Assembly (NCBI GenBank): GCA_011525665.1
Contig: WYAU01000007.1
Coordinates: forward strand, 1 to 64,000
Origin: Candidatus Brocadia sp.
GTDB lineage: Bacteria; Planctomycetota; Brocadiia; Brocadiales; Brocadiaceae
Direction: 5' to 3'
DNA length: 64,000 nucleotides
Below the pieces are notes generated by a model that was not told where the DNA came from, did not search any database, and worked only from the letters and a program-made list of their open reading frames with translations. Positions 47,315 through 57,992 of the stretch are shown piece after piece. A program made the translations under genes and the position numbers. Each line of letters starts with the position of its first letter. The stretch's first letter is position 1.

Positions 47315-47711
47315 GCAGACAATAAGCCGAGTCCTGTCGTGGACGGTCATTTATCTAGCCTCGCCGTTGCCGGCGAGATCAAACGGCTTACCCGGAGGTT
47401 CTTTCGAAGCGGACCACTTCATCCCTCCCTATTTAGCCTTTCTCCCAGTGGGGTTTGCCATGCCTCCGATGTCGCCACCGGAGCGGTGGGCTCTTACATT
47501 AAGTCGTTGAGTGCCCTGTGCGTTTCACAGGGAAGCGACCCCGCCATTTCACCCTTATCCCGCCAAAAGACGGGACGGTATATTTTCTGTTGCACTTTCC
47601 TTCCCGTCACCGGGACTCCGCGTTACGGAGCACTGTGTCCTGTGGAGCTCGGACTTTCCTCCCGTTCCTTCTCTGTTTGGATGAGTTGGAACCGGCGACC
47701 GCCTTGTCTGC
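47315..47711 (-). ncRNA. rnpB: RNase P RNA (class A)
   Basis: The minus strand begins GCAGACAAGGCGGTCGCCGG, has GAGGAAAGTCCGAGCTCC (CR-I/P4 strand), GAAAGTGCAACAGAAA, GGTAAGCC-type blocks, and ends TAGATAAATGACCG, then ACAGGACTCGGCTTATTG (CR-V with P4 partner). GCAGACAA and TTGTCTGC close helix P1. About 397 bases, the normal size. It is the catalytic RNA that matures tRNA 5' ends. Placed after the zinc-ribbon/rpoD/dnaG genes on the same strand. Confidence 0.95.
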
Positions 47712-47853
47712 TTTAACGTACAGAAAATTCACAATTTTTGGAGAGACAACTTCTATTGGCGACGAGGCTATACACGCCGTTGTGCATAGCCGGTTCGCCG
47801 TCAGGAGACGGTTCTCCCGATGATGCATTTAACCTTCAGTCAAGCCGGGGAAT

Positions 47854-48588
47854 CTACTTCACGTCTTCTTCCACATCTTCATTGCCACTCTCCAGATATA
47901 AAATCCGCCCGCAGCTATTGCAAAAGGTGAGATCTTTGCCCGACATAAGCTGATTCAGTATCTGTGCCGTTACGGACATAAAGCATCCCTGGCACACCTT
48001 GTTTACAACATTCACTACGGCTACCGCATCTTTGTGGCTTACTAAGCGATTATACTGTTGTAAGGTGTCGCTGTCCAGCATGGACGCATATTTATCCCGT
48101 TTTTTCTTCAGTTCGTTGATTTCTGTCTCCAATGTTTTCATGTCTGTTTCTACCTGCCTCTGGAGTTCCTTTAGTTGAGTCTCTTCATGTTCAATTTCTT
48201 TTTCGAATGATTTGTATCTCTGTTGTATCTCTTCGTACTGTGACATCATGCCCAGAATGGCATCCTCCAGAACGGACTTGTCTGCTTCCTTCCCGCCAAT
48301 TTCCGTTTTTATTGCGTTGTATTCTTTGTTTGTCTTGACTTGGTTCATCTGAAGCCGCAATTTATTAATCTCTGCTTCTCTGCTTTTCAAGTCAAGCTCC
48401 TTGCTGCCGACGTTTTTCTGGACGGACTTTATCTCCTCTCCCAGCTTGGACAATTCTGCCTTCTTTTGTTGTATGTGATGCTGTTTCTTTTGAACGTCAT
48501 ATCCCCTGTAGAGCTTATCCCCTACCAGTCTTTTTACCTGTGTATCTATGGATTGCAACCTCCGTAGCACCTCTATCCGTTCATTCAT
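47854..48588 (-). CDS. Coiled-coil protein with C4 zinc ribbon (DUF164/zf-RING_7 family)
   Basis: ATG 48588 (MNERIEVLRRLQSIDTQVKR) has GAGG 7 bases upstream; 244 residues. About 190 residues of coiled coil (LGEEIKSVQKNVGSKELDLK, YEEIQQRYKSFEKEIEHEE) end in the ribbon VNKVCQGCFMSV and LTFCNSCGRILY (CxxC pairs). This family is widespread, often next to rnpB or dnaG/rpoD, and poorly characterised; nucleic-acid contact is suspected. A longer frame overlapping rpoD lacks support. Confidence 0.88.
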   Translation of the reverse strand: MNERIEVLRRLQSIDTQVKRLVGDKLYRGYDVQKKQHHIQQKKAELSKLGEEIKSVQKNVGSKELDLKSREAEINKLRLQMNQVKTNKEYNAIKTEIGGKEADKSVLEDAILGMMSQYEEIQQRYKSFEKEIEHEETQLKELQRQVETDMKTLETEINELKKKRDKYASMLDSDTLQQYNRLVSHKDAVAVVNVVNKVCQGCFMSVTAQILNQLMSGKDLTFCNSCGRILYLESGNEDVEEDVK

Positions 48589-48646
48589 AGCGTCCTCTTG
48601 ACTGATAATTTTATGCACCTCAGACGAGACAAACCTCCGGCAACCA

Positions 48647-50299
48647 TCAATCCGCACCAATTCCATCCAGGAATCCTTCCAGTTTGCGGCTTCTGATCGG
48701 GTGCTGCAATTTTCTCACTGCCTTTGCCTCTATCTGCCTTACCCTTTCCCTCGTGACCTTAAATATCTTACCAACCTCTTCGAGCGTATAGGTATAGCCG
48801 TCGCCGATGCCGTAGCGAAGCTTGATGATTTCCCTTTCGCGGTATGTTAACGTTTCCAATACACTCTCGATTTTATCTTTCAGCATCTCCTGTGTTGCTG
48901 CGGACACCGGAGATTCCGCCTTTTCGTCCTCAATAAAATCGCCGAATGAACTGTCTTCGCTTTCACCAACCGGCCTATCCAACGAGATTTGATGCCGGGA
49001 TATCTTGAGTACCCGCCGCGCCTCCGACACGGTAATCTTTACTTCTTTGGCAATTTCTTCTATGGTTGGTTCCCGGCCCTTTTCCTGCAGGAGTTTCTTT
49101 GAAACGTTCCTGATCTTGCTCATGGTCTCGATCATGTGGACGGGGATGCGGATCGTTCTTGCCTGATCCGCAATCGAACGGGTGATTGCCTGACGTATCC
49201 ACCACGTGGCATAAGTGCTGAATTTATATCCCCGGCGGTATTCGTATTTATCCACTGCCCGCATAAGGCCCGTGTTCCCTTCCTGAATCAGGTCAAGGAA
49301 ACTTAATCCGCGATTTCGATATTTTTTTGCTATGCTCACGACCAACCGCAGATTGGCCCCGGATAGTTTTCTCTTTGCAGCCTCATGTTCCCTGTAAATA
49401 TTTTCGACGGATTCCACTCGCTGCCTTAAACTCCGGGAAGATTCTAGCGCCAACTCTTCCAGTTTTGCAAACTGAGACTCCAATTCTTTATAATAACCAT
49501 TGGATTTTGAACGTTGTTTGCACTCTGTCATTTGTTTGTCTAAAGTTTCCATTTCAAGAACGGTTTCCTGGAGTTTTTTCATCATGGGCTGTATCCGTTT
49601 CGTGCGAATATTGATTTCTTCGAGGAGATCTATGCCCTTTCGCCTTCTGTTTCTGATTGCCCGAAGAAGTTTTATTCTCTCTCTCTCGGAGGTCTGCTTC
49701 CGTTTGGCGCGCTGATAATCTTCCTTGTTTTTCTGAAGCAGGGATTTGAGGATTTTGGCGCTCCGGGGAAATTGTTCCAGAATCTCGTCCTTGCAGTTGT
49801 CAACCATCGCATTTACCTTCAGCGTCCGGTCAAACGAGAGTTCTCCGTTGTTAACGTCCTCTAATATCCGCAAACAGGTCGCAAGGGAGAGGTCGGAATG
49901 CAGCACCTTCTTTAAAAATCTCTTCCTTGTAATTTCTATTTTTTTAGCCAGCATGATCTCTTCGTCCCGTGTGAGTAAGGGAATTTCTCCCATTTGTGTG
50001 AGATACATGCGGACAGGGTCGTCTATCTTTTCCGTGATAGTAGGAACTTCCCCAAACTCCAGGTCGACTTCCGGATAGGTTTCTCCCTCTTCTGCCTCGA
50101 CAACATCACGATTTTCAATCTCTGTTTCATCAATCAAATCGACTCCCAATTCGTCCAGCATCATTAAAATATCATCAATCTTTTCGGGGGAAATATCCGC
50201 ATCGTCGGGCAACATATCATTCAGTTCTTCATAGGTTAAATAGCCCTTTTCTTTGCCCTTTTGCACAAGCTGCTTGATTTTTTGGTTTAAACTTTCCAT
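48647..50299 (-). CDS. rpoD: Primary sigma factor RpoD (sigma70)
   Basis: 550 residues: region 1.1 ([20 protein letters not shown]), region 1.2 ([20 protein letters not shown]), a charged non-conserved region, region 2 ([40 protein letters not shown]), region 3 ([20 protein letters not shown]) and region 4 ([38 protein letters not shown]). Follows dnaG as in the macromolecular-synthesis operon. Confidence 0.97.
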   Translation of the reverse strand: MESLNQKIKQLVQKGKEKGYLTYEELNDMLPDDADISPEKIDDILMMLDELGVDLIDETEIENRDVVEAEEGETYPEVDLEFGEVPTITEKIDDPVRMYLTQMGEIPLLTRDEEIMLAKKIEITRKRFLKKVLHSDLSLATCLRILEDVNNGELSFDRTLKVNAMVDNCKDEILEQFPRSAKILKSLLQKNKEDYQRAKRKQTSERERIKLLRAIRNRRRKGIDLLEEINIRTKRIQPMMKKLQETVLEMETLDKQMTECKQRSKSNGYYKELESQFAKLEELALESSRSLRQRVESVENIYREHEAAKRKLSGANLRLVVSIAKKYRNRGLSFLDLIQEGNTGLMRAVDKYEYRRGYKFSTYATWWIRQAITRSIADQARTIRIPVHMIETMSKIRNVSKKLLQEKGREPTIEEIAKEVKITVSEARRVLKISRHQISLDRPVGESEDSSFGDFIEDEKAESPVSAATQEMLKDKIESVLETLTYREREIIKLRYGIGDGYTYTLEEVGKIFKVTRERVRQIEAKAVRKLQHPIRSRKLEGFLDGIGAD

Positions 50300-50432
50300 C
50301 TAAAGATAGACCTCCTCAACAATGCCATTTAGATAATACGGAGATAATCAATATTGTCTTTTTTCCCAACCTGTTTTACGCCTGACAGCGGCACCTGTCA
50401 TGCCGCTTCATGAGAAATTTTCGAGACGGATA

Positions 50433-52226
50433 TCAGACCTTATTTTTCAGGACGTGGATGTTTTTGCTTTTTTTGTGAAATTCATCCAACAGGACAATGA
50501 TGTCTTCCTCATTGCTGCCGACCTTAAGGGTCTTTAGCGTTTTTTCCTTTGTGTGGCGTCTTTCTCTCTTGCTATTTCGTCTTTGAAAAAAGTGAATACA
50601 TGCTTCCAGCCTCTCATCCTGATTTGTAATATTTTGAAACTCCTGAGTAGTGATAATATCCATCAGCATTTTATTGAGTTGCATGTCATCCAACAGATGG
50701 AGCACATCTCCTTCCGTAACCGTATTGTGTTTACGGTATAATTCGATTATTTTTTCGGCAATCTTTAAAAGGGCCGTATTGCTGAATTCTTCCAGGCCTA
50801 TCTCCTCCACGACTCTCGGTATAAGTTCATTGCAAGATAACATCAGGTACAAAAGTTCCCGCTCTGCCATGAAAGAGGCGTCTAGCCGGCGCCTGACATC
50901 TTGTTTGTTCTGTACAAGCGGTGATTGCCGACTGAATTTTTTCAGATGAGTCCGCAATGCTGGCTCATCGATGGACAGTTCCTCGGCAATCCTTTTGATA
51001 AGTAAATTGCGTTTAATAATGTCGGGCATTTTCATCGCTGTGGAAAGGACGTCATGAATGATATTCGCCTTTCCATGAATAGTCGACATATCCCATTTGG
51101 TACCAGCCGTTTCGATCTTAAAGCTAAAAAAATCCCGTGCGTTATTAACATGAATCAAAAATTTCTCCGGTCCCTCTTCCACGAGGAAATCACACGGATC
51201 ATAATCTTTTGGAAGCCGGGCTATCTTTACGTCAAATTCTTCTTCAATAAAAATATCCAGGCTCCTATCGGAAGATTTCCAGCCTGCGATATCCGAATCC
51301 AGCAGTAATGTCACCTGGGTGCAATATTGCCTTAAGAGCCTCAAATGTTGTTTAGAGATTGCTGTCCCCATCACGGCAACAGACCACTCGATACCGTGCT
51401 GGTGCGCCATAATTACATCGGTGTAACCTTCCATGAGGATAACTTTCTGATTTTTCACAATTGAATTTTTCGCCTGGTCGATTCCATAAAGGACATTGCT
51501 TTTATTGAAAAGAAGAGTTTCTGGCGAGTTCAGGTATTTTGGGAGAGAATCATCCAGCACCCTTCCACCAAAACCAATGGCTTGTTTCCGTGCATCATAT
51601 ATCGGGAACATCAACCGGTTGCGAAAACGATCATAATAACCGAATCCATCTTTTTTCGATATAGACAAACCGGCTTTTTCCAATAGATTTTCCGGAATAT
51701 TTCGTTCTTTGCATACCCGTATCAATGTATTCCAGCTGTCAGGGGCGTAACCGAGGCGAAAGTTTTTAACAGATCGGTCATTTATCCGCCTTTTCTGCAA
51801 ATAATCTCTTGCAGGCCTCCCCTGTTCGGTGTCGAGCAAAATTTTGTGATAAAATTTTGCGGCAAAATCATTTATCATTATCAAACGGGTCTTTTCTGAA
51901 AGAGAAAGGGCTGCCTTATGATTGTTTAAATGAGAAAAATCAATATGTGACCTGGAAGCGACCAGCTTTACTGCCTCTAAAAAATCCACCCCCTCCTGTT
52001 TCATGATGAAGTTAAATACGGTTCCACCTTCGCCACATCCAAAGCATTTGAAGAGTTTTTTTTCCGGATTTACCGTAAATGAAGGTGTTTTTTCTGAATG
52101 AAAAGGGCACAGTCCTATAAAATTTTTACCGCTTTGTTTAAGGTGGACATATTCTGATATGATGGGAATGATATCGGCGGTATGCTGTATTTCTGCAACT
52201 TTTTCTTGTGGGATAAAATTTGCCAT
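50433..52226 (-). CDS. dnaG: DNA primase DnaG
   Basis: 597 residues: N-terminal CHC2 zinc finger (LCPFHSEKTPSFTVNPEKKL, FKCFGCGEGG), catalytic core (IGFGGRVLDDSLPKYLNSPE), TOPRIM domain (VILMEGYTDVIMAHQHG, LLLDSDIAGWKSSDR) and a helicase-binding C-terminus. Synthesises RNA primers at replication forks. Its start is at a usual family position (MANFIPQEKVAEIQHTADI). 133 bases upstream of rpoD. Confidence 0.97.
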   Translation of the reverse strand: MANFIPQEKVAEIQHTADIIPIISEYVHLKQSGKNFIGLCPFHSEKTPSFTVNPEKKLFKCFGCGEGGTVFNFIMKQEGVDFLEAVKLVASRSHIDFSHLNNHKAALSLSEKTRLIMINDFAAKFYHKILLDTEQGRPARDYLQKRRINDRSVKNFRLGYAPDSWNTLIRVCKERNIPENLLEKAGLSISKKDGFGYYDRFRNRLMFPIYDARKQAIGFGGRVLDDSLPKYLNSPETLLFNKSNVLYGIDQAKNSIVKNQKVILMEGYTDVIMAHQHGIEWSVAVMGTAISKQHLRLLRQYCTQVTLLLDSDIAGWKSSDRSLDIFIEEEFDVKIARLPKDYDPCDFLVEEGPEKFLIHVNNARDFFSFKIETAGTKWDMSTIHGKANIIHDVLSTAMKMPDIIKRNLLIKRIAEELSIDEPALRTHLKKFSRQSPLVQNKQDVRRRLDASFMAERELLYLMLSCNELIPRVVEEIGLEEFSNTALLKIAEKIIELYRKHNTVTEGDVLHLLDDMQLNKMLMDIITTQEFQNITNQDERLEACIHFFQRRNSKRERRHTKEKTLKTLKVGSNEEDIIVLLDEFHKKSKNIHVLKNKV

Positions 52227-52370
52227 TAATTGGAAGAGGTGAATTGTTTGGTATAATAAATAACCCTAAAATTATATCATCAAATCAAATAATGTCAATA
52301 AACCGGGAAATAATTATTATGCATCTCTCAAATACAAGAATTGGAATATGTTGTGATATAAAAAGCGTAA

Positions 52371-53147
52371 CTATTCACAAGGTCTTATGGTAATACCTTT
52401 TTTTGACAAATACTCCTTTACCTCTTTTACAGAGAGGGTTCTGTAATGAAAAATAGAGGCAGCCAGCGCTGCATCCACCTTTCCCCAGGCAAAGACTTCA
52501 TAAAAATGTTCTAATTTGCCTGCCCCTCCGGATGCGATAAGGGGAATATCCACAGCGTCTGATATGGTTCTGTTTAATTCGATATCAAACCCGTCCCTTG
52601 TCCCGTCACAGTCCATGCTGGTAAGCAATATCTCTCCCGCGCCCTTATTTTCTACGGCCTTTGCCCACTCAACGGCATCTAACCCGGTAGGAGTCCGGCC
52701 GCCGTTTATATAAACTTCCCAGTGTGGTGTGTTCGAAGCGCCCTTTGTTCTTTTTGCATCGATTGCGACCACGATACATTGACTCCCAAATCGCCTGGAT
52801 GCCTTTGTAACAAACTCCGGGTCTTTAACTGCTGCGGTGTTGATTGAAACCTTATCGGCCCCGGCAGTGAGCAATCGGCGGATGTCATCAATAGTACGAA
52901 TGCCTCCCCCCACAGTTAACGGCATAAATACTTGTTCGGCGGTTTTTTGTACGACGTCGAGAATGATGTTTCTATTTTCGTGGGAGGCAGTTATGTCCAG
53001 AAAGGTTAATTCATCGGCTCCCTCCCTGTCATACAATGCAGCTATTTCGACCGGGTCTCCCGCGTCTTTCAGATTTAAAAAATTTGTTCCTTTAACGACA
53101 CGTCCGTCCTTGACGTCGAGACAAGGTATAATTCTTTTTGCAAGCAT
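52371..53147 (-). CDS. hisF: Imidazole glycerol phosphate synthase subunit HisF
   Basis: 258 residues of a (beta/alpha)8 barrel: [19 protein letters not shown] with catalytic Asp11, [37 protein letters not shown] with the second catalytic Asp, [15 protein letters not shown] and [17 protein letters not shown]. It makes IGP and AICAR in histidine synthesis with HisH, which is not in the window. Lies 75 bases after thiG on the same strand, an unusual pairing of histidine and thiamine genes. Confidence 0.97.
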   Translation of the reverse strand: MLAKRIIPCLDVKDGRVVKGTNFLNLKDAGDPVEIAALYDREGADELTFLDITASHENRNIILDVVQKTAEQVFMPLTVGGGIRTIDDIRRLLTAGADKVSINTAAVKDPEFVTKASRRFGSQCIVVAIDAKRTKGASNTPHWEVYINGGRTPTGLDAVEWAKAVENKGAGEILLTSMDCDGTRDGFDIELNRTISDAVDIPLIASGGAGKLEHFYEVFAWGKVDAALAASIFHYRTLSVKEVKEYLSKKGITIRPCE

Positions 53148-53222
53148 GGTAAACGTAAAAAGAAAAGCATAAGCATGTTTTCACTCATTGTGATAAAAAC
53201 TTACAGGGGGGGAAAATTGCAG

Positions 53223-54011
53223 TTAAAAGTCCTTTTCCGGACTGCTGGCTTTTGCGTATAATCTCCTGGGTATACGTCCGGAAAAGAATGCAAGTCGTCC
53301 GGATTCACATGCCAGTTTCATTGCCCGTGCCATTTTGACAGGGTTTTTTGCAAGGGCAATTCCCGTGTTCAACAATACGCCATCACAACCAAGTTCCATG
53401 GCTATGGCAACATCGGATGCCGTACCGACACCGGCATCTACAAGGATGGGAACCCGGGCTGATTCGAGGATGATCCGTATGTTGTTTTTATTCAATATGC
53501 CCTGGCCAGACCCGATCGGAGCCCCTGCCGGCATAACGCTGGTAGCGCCTGCATCTTCTAATTTTCTTGCAATAATGGGGTCGTCAGAGGTATAGACGAG
53601 CACGGTAAAACCTTCTTTTACCAAAACCTGTGTTGCTTTGAGGGTTTCTACCGGGTCAGGCAAGAGTGTCTTCTCATCTCCCAGTACCTCCAGCTTGATC
53701 ATATCCGAGATGCCTGCTTCCCGTGCTAGACGCGCTACCCTGATAGCTTCGTCGGCAGAATAACAACCCGCAGTATTGGGTAAAATCGTGTATTTCTTCG
53801 TATCGATATAATCCAGCAGGGAGGTTGTCTCATTGGTCTTTACCCTTCGGACGGCAACGGTAACAACCTCTGCGCCGCTGGCCTCCAGGGCCTCCTCCAT
53901 TACCTCCATCGAGGGGTATTTGCCGGTGCCAACAAAAAGCCGGGAAGTAAATTCATATTTCCCGATCTTTAGTTTTTTGTCTTCCGCTTTTTCCTCTGCC
54001 TTATCCGCCAC
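53223..54011 (-). CDS. thiG: Thiazole synthase ThiG
   Basis: About 262 residues: [60 protein letters not shown] with the Schiff-base Lys region, [13 protein letters not shown] and [20 protein letters not shown]. It builds the thiazole phosphate of thiamine from DXP, dehydroglycine and ThiS-thiocarboxylate. The start is uncertain: GTG 54011 or TTG 54017, both inside the thiS 3' end, so translation is coupled. A Lys/Glu-rich N-terminal extension of about 12 residues precedes the family start. Confidence 0.95.
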   Translation of the reverse strand: MADKAEEKAEDKKLKIGKYEFTSRLFVGTGKYPSMEVMEEALEASGAEVVTVAVRRVKTNETTSLLDYIDTKKYTILPNTAGCYSADEAIRVARLAREAGISDMIKLEVLGDEKTLLPDPVETLKATQVLVKEGFTVLVYTSDDPIIARKLEDAGATSVMPAGAPIGSGQGILNKNNIRIILESARVPILVDAGVGTASDVAIAMELGCDGVLLNTGIALAKNPVKMARAMKLACESGRLAFFSGRIPRRLYAKASSPEKDF

Positions 54012-54201
54012 CAACAAAAGTTACTACCTCCAAAATATCATCATCCTTTAGTATCTGTGTAGGAAGTTCTTTTTTTGGAATGATTTGCAAATTCAATTCA
54101 ACTGCAACACGATTTTTATCGATCTTGTATAAATCCAGCAATCCTTCTATGGTCATCCCTTCCGGGCATTCCTTTACTTCGCCATTGAAAGTTACTTTCA
54201 T
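54001..54201 (-). CDS. thiS: Sulfur carrier protein ThiS
   Basis: 66 residues from ATG 54201 ([20 protein letters not shown]); a TTG at 54210 would add three residues and overlap the previous stop. Ubiquitin-like fold ending [14 protein letters not shown], with the C-terminal Gly-Gly that is adenylated and thiocarboxylated. It donates sulfur to ThiG, whose frame overlaps its end. No thiF or thiH is visible in the window. Confidence 0.93.
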   Translation of the reverse strand: MKVTFNGEVKECPEGMTIEGLLDLYKIDKNRVAVELNLQIIPKKELPTQILKDDDILEVVTFVGGG

Positions 54202-54206
54202 TTGTT

Positions 54207-56585
54207 TCAACTTGCCACTGCCTCAGGTTTTTTTGTCCTTACGTAGGCATCGATTGCCTTTGCCGCCTTTTTCCCGGCACCCATGGCCAGGATTACCGTT
54301 GCTGCGCCCGTTACAATATCGCCACCTGCAAAAACTCCTTCTTTGCTTGTCTTACACGTCTCCAAATCCGCTACAATATTGCCCCATTTATTTACCTGTA
54401 TATCGGCTGTCGTGGATTGAACTAATGGATTTGGACCATTGCCGATGGACATTATTATACACTCGACATCTATCACAAATTCCGACCCTTTCACAGGGAT
54501 GGGACGTCTTCTTCCTGATTCATCAGGTTCTCCCAGTTCCATCCGCACGCACTCTAAACCTTTGACCCAGCCTTTTTCATCACCCAGGATCCGTATAGGA
54601 TTCGTTAAGAACCTGAATTGCAGGCCTTCTTCCTCTCCATGGTGGATTTCATCAATCCTCGCGGGCATTTCTTCCCGTGAACGCCGGTAAACGACGTATA
54701 CGTTTTCAGCGCCCAGCCGTAAGGCGGTTCTGGCAGCGTCCATCGCCACATTTCCGGCGCCAATCACCCCCACGTTCTTCCGCATTGCAATGGGCGTCGC
54801 ATAGGTTGGGTTATAAGCCCTCATGAGATTAACCCGGGTAAGGTACTCATTCGCGGAATATACGCCGTTGAGGTTCTCCCCCGGAATTCCCATGAACATG
54901 GGTAAACCGGCGCCTGTGCCAACAAAGACCGCGTCGAAACCGTTCTGTAGCAATTCATCTACCGTTTGCGCCTTTCCAATGACGACATTGAGTTCAAGTT
55001 TAACCCCCAATTTACAGAGGTATTCAACCTCAGAGTCTACAATAGCTTTCGGCAACCGAAACTCCGGAATTCCGTAGACCAGCACTCCGCCGGCCTTATG
55101 AAGCGCCTCAAATATCGTTACATCGTGTCCCATCTTGATTAATTCGCCCGCACAGGCGAGTCCGGCTGGCCCGGCACCCACAATTGCCACTTTGTAACCC
55201 GTTTTTTCCGGAATGGCCGGTATATCCAGCGCGCCATGATTCCGTTCATAATCGGCAACGAAACGTTCAAGATTTCCAATTGCCACAGGTTTAAATTTTT
55301 TCCCTACAATACAGACCTTCTCACACTGGTCTTCCTGCGGACACACCCGCCCGCAAACAGCCGGCAGGGCATTTGTTTCCTTTATCTTGCGCGCCGCTGC
55401 AAGGAAGTCTCCTTCTGCAATTAATTTGATAAATCCGGGGATATCAATGCTAACAGGGCATCCATCACAGCAAAGCGGCTTCTTGCATTGCAGACACCGT
55501 AGTGCCTCCTGCCGCGCCATTTCCGGCGTGTATCCATACGGTACTTCTTCAAAATTCTTTATCCTGTTTTTCGGGTCTTGTTCCGGCATCTTTTGCCGGG
55601 GAATGGCGCCCATTTTCTTTGCGCCCGGCTTTCCCCCGTCTGGCGCAACGCCGGAAAGCCCCTCGGCCAATTGATCAATAACGGCATGCCCTTCAGATGC
55701 ATGCATGGAGACTGCTGGTTTATGTGCCGCGCCTGCACGGTCTTCGGGCGGTTTCCAGCACGAACTGTCTTTGCTTACACTGGTTAAGCGCGGTTCTTTG
55801 CCGGCATATGTTTTCAAACGCTGCGTTAAATTTTCATAATCTACCAGGTGTCCGTCAAACTCCGGTCCGTCCACACAAACAAATTTGGGTTTATTATCAA
55901 TCAAAACCCTGCAACAACCGCACATACCGGTCCCGTCTACCATAATCGGGTTAAGGCTCACGATTGTTTTGATATTGTACGGTTTGGTAAGTTTGCTGAC
56001 GGCAGCCATCAATGGCACCGGACCTACCGCAAACACGACGTCAATTTTCTTTCCCGTGTTAATCAATTCCTGAAGTATCTGGGTGGGAAATCCTTTCGTG
56101 CCCTTTGAACCATCATCAGTGGCAACCATGAACTCGTTGCTGCATGCCTGCATCTCTTTTTCGCAAATCAACAGGTCCTTATTCCTTGCGCTAATGATCG
56201 ATATTACATTGTTACCGGCGGAATGAAGAGCCTGGGCGATCGGCATTACCAGCGCAATGCCCAGACCGCCGCCAATACAAACGGCCGTCCCGTAATTTTC
56301 AATGTGCGTCGGATGTCCTAATGGCCCGACGACGTCTAAAATGTAATCACCGGCATTTAAACCGGATAATTGACGCGTTGTATCCCCCACGACCTGGAAT
56401 ATGATGGTTATGGTGCCCCGTACCGGGTCAGATCCTGCTATAGTCAAAGGTATTCTTTCGCCGGCCTCGTCAATACGAAGCATAACGAATTGCCCTGGTT
56501 TTCTTTTGCTGGAAATCCTGGGAGCGTCTATCTTCATTAAAAAAGTAGATTCCGCAATCTTTGTCTTTTCAATAATCTTAAACAT
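54207..56585 (-). CDS. Fused NfnA-NfnB/GltD-like FNR and FAD oxidoreductase
   Basis: 792 residues. Residues 1-270 form an FNR-like domain as in NfnA/SudB: FAD motif ERIPLTIAGSDP, NAD motif AVCIGGGLGIALVMP and a 2Fe-2S site (DGTGMCGCCRVLIDNKPKFV). After a ~70-residue linker comes an NfnB/GltD part: two 4Fe-4S clusters (LRCLQCKKPLCCDGCPVSID; CGRVCPQEDQCEKVC), then two dinucleotide folds (YKVAIVGAGPAGLACAGELI; VGVIGAGNVAMDAARTALRL). It could act as an electron-bifurcating transhydrogenase or a sulfide/glutamate-synthase-like reductase. In most organisms NfnA and NfnB are separate chains. Its stop lies just before thiS. Confidence 0.9.
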   Translation of the reverse strand: MFKIIEKTKIAESTFLMKIDAPRISSKRKPGQFVMLRIDEAGERIPLTIAGSDPVRGTITIIFQVVGDTTRQLSGLNAGDYILDVVGPLGHPTHIENYGTAVCIGGGLGIALVMPIAQALHSAGNNVISIISARNKDLLICEKEMQACSNEFMVATDDGSKGTKGFPTQILQELINTGKKIDVVFAVGPVPLMAAVSKLTKPYNIKTIVSLNPIMVDGTGMCGCCRVLIDNKPKFVCVDGPEFDGHLVDYENLTQRLKTYAGKEPRLTSVSKDSSCWKPPEDRAGAAHKPAVSMHASEGHAVIDQLAEGLSGVAPDGGKPGAKKMGAIPRQKMPEQDPKNRIKNFEEVPYGYTPEMARQEALRCLQCKKPLCCDGCPVSIDIPGFIKLIAEGDFLAAARKIKETNALPAVCGRVCPQEDQCEKVCIVGKKFKPVAIGNLERFVADYERNHGALDIPAIPEKTGYKVAIVGAGPAGLACAGELIKMGHDVTIFEALHKAGGVLVYGIPEFRLPKAIVDSEVEYLCKLGVKLELNVVIGKAQTVDELLQNGFDAVFVGTGAGLPMFMGIPGENLNGVYSANEYLTRVNLMRAYNPTYATPIAMRKNVGVIGAGNVAMDAARTALRLGAENVYVVYRRSREEMPARIDEIHHGEEEGLQFRFLTNPIRILGDEKGWVKGLECVRMELGEPDESGRRRPIPVKGSEFVIDVECIIMSIGNGPNPLVQSTTADIQVNKWGNIVADLETCKTSKEGVFAGGDIVTGAATVILAMGAGKKAAKAIDAYVRTKKPEAVAS

Positions 56586-56895
56586 ATCCCCCCCACTCGT
56601 GTATATTCGTGTATATTATTTAATGATGAATAATGAGAATCTTTATACGAAAATTCAGGAAAAATATATTAAAATTTCATGTTAACGTATAGAGAGATGA
56701 AATGCAAGGGAAAAGAAGGTTTGACAAAGGTTGCTGCACTGCATATAATTCCTTCCCTCCGGGTTTGCATCTGATTACTATCCCGGCGGGACTCTTCGTA
56801 GCAAACCACAACGCCCTTTCTTTCGTAGATCTGATTGTAAATTTATTATATTTGATGGGAGATAGGGGAAAAACTTACTCATGACAGGTTAAGGA
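56586..56895. other. Divergent intergenic region, no gene seen
   Basis: A 310-base gap between the NfnAB-like and DHH genes, AT-rich near both starts. No conserved RNA blocks, inverted repeats or small gene with a clear ribosome-binding site were found. Confidence 0.4.
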
Positions 56896-56904
56896 GTGTG
56901 TTCT

Positions 56905-57918
56905 GTGAAAGACAACACCGGCATAAAGGCTTGCGTGGAAAATATCTATGACGTTATAAAACGTTACCATCGTTTTTTCATTACTACCCATGTACGGGCA
57001 GATGGGGACGGCATTGGGTCTGAAATTGCCCTCTTCCGTGCGCTTGCCGGCATGGAGAAATCGGTATTTATTGTCAATGACTCCGTAGTTCCCCAGATTT
57101 ATAAATTCATCACGCCCGCCACGGGGCTGTATGTTTATCCCGACCTTCCGAAAGATTCACCCGAGGTTGTTTTTGCCCTTGATAGTCCGACCATGGAACG
57201 CCTCGGAAAAATACAAGAATGCATTCCTAATGATGCGATAATCATAAATATTGACCATCATATCTCTAACGAGTATTTCGGCACAATAAACTGGGTGGCG
57301 GAGAATGTGTGTGCTACCGGGGAAATTATCCTCATCCTCCTTAAAAAAATGAATATTGATATTACCCCTGATATTGCTACCGCATTATATGTGTCGATTG
57401 TAACGGATACCGGGCGGTTCACCCACAGCAATACTACGCCCGACGCCCTCAGGGCTGCCGCATTCCTCATCGAACGCGGGGCAAGGCATGGAGAGATTTC
57501 CAAAAACGTTTACAATACAAACCCCTTTAATTTGATCCAGTTGCATGCCCGGGTGCTCAACACGGTCAAGCTTCATGCCGGGGATCGAATCGCTACGGTC
57601 TGGCTTACCAAAGAGATGCTGGAAAAGGCGCATGTCAATGCTATCGATACGCAGGAATTTGCCGATATTCCCGTGTCGATTGATGGGGTGACTGTCGGTG
57701 TGTTGCTCCGGGAGATGACAAAACCCAACTGGGTGAAAGTAAGTCTCAGGAGTAGAAATGGATTTAATGTAAATGACATAGCGAAAAAGTTTGGAGGCGG
57801 TGGTCATAAATATGCTGCCGGTTGTGAGATACAAGGCAGCATAGAAGAGGTACAACAACTCATTCTTGAAGAACTGGAGAAGGCCTTGATGCAAAAAAGT
57901 ACTAGTGCTTCAGATTGA
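56905..57918 (+). CDS. DHH-family phosphoesterase (NrnA-like)
   Basis: 337 residues from GTG 56905, which has AAGGAG 8 bases upstream (a GTG three codons earlier lies inside the ribosome-binding site). Motifs: FITTHVRADGDGIGSEIALF (motif I), VFALDSPTMERLG (II), IINIDHHISNEYFG (III, DHH) and DTGRFTHSNT (IV), then DHHA1 with NDIAKKFGGGGHKYAAGC. NrnA-type enzymes degrade oligoribonucleotides and pAp (family knowledge); some relatives hydrolyse pGpG or c-di-AMP. Confidence 0.92.
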   Translation: MKDNTGIKACVENIYDVIKRYHRFFITTHVRADGDGIGSEIALFRALAGMEKSVFIVNDSVVPQIYKFITPATGLYVYPDLPKDSPEVVFALDSPTMERLGKIQECIPNDAIIINIDHHISNEYFGTINWVAENVCATGEIILILLKKMNIDITPDIATALYVSIVTDTGRFTHSNTTPDALRAAAFLIERGARHGEISKNVYNTNPFNLIQLHARVLNTVKLHAGDRIATVWLTKEMLEKAHVNAIDTQEFADIPVSIDGVTVGVLLREMTKPNWVKVSLRSRNGFNVNDIAKKFGGGGHKYAAGCEIQGSIEEVQQLILEELEKALMQKSTSASD

Positions 57919-57992
57919 TGGAAAAAGAAATTGTTATGTATTTCTTAAATAATTCGGTGTATTTCCTTGAAAATCTGCAATGAACGATTACT

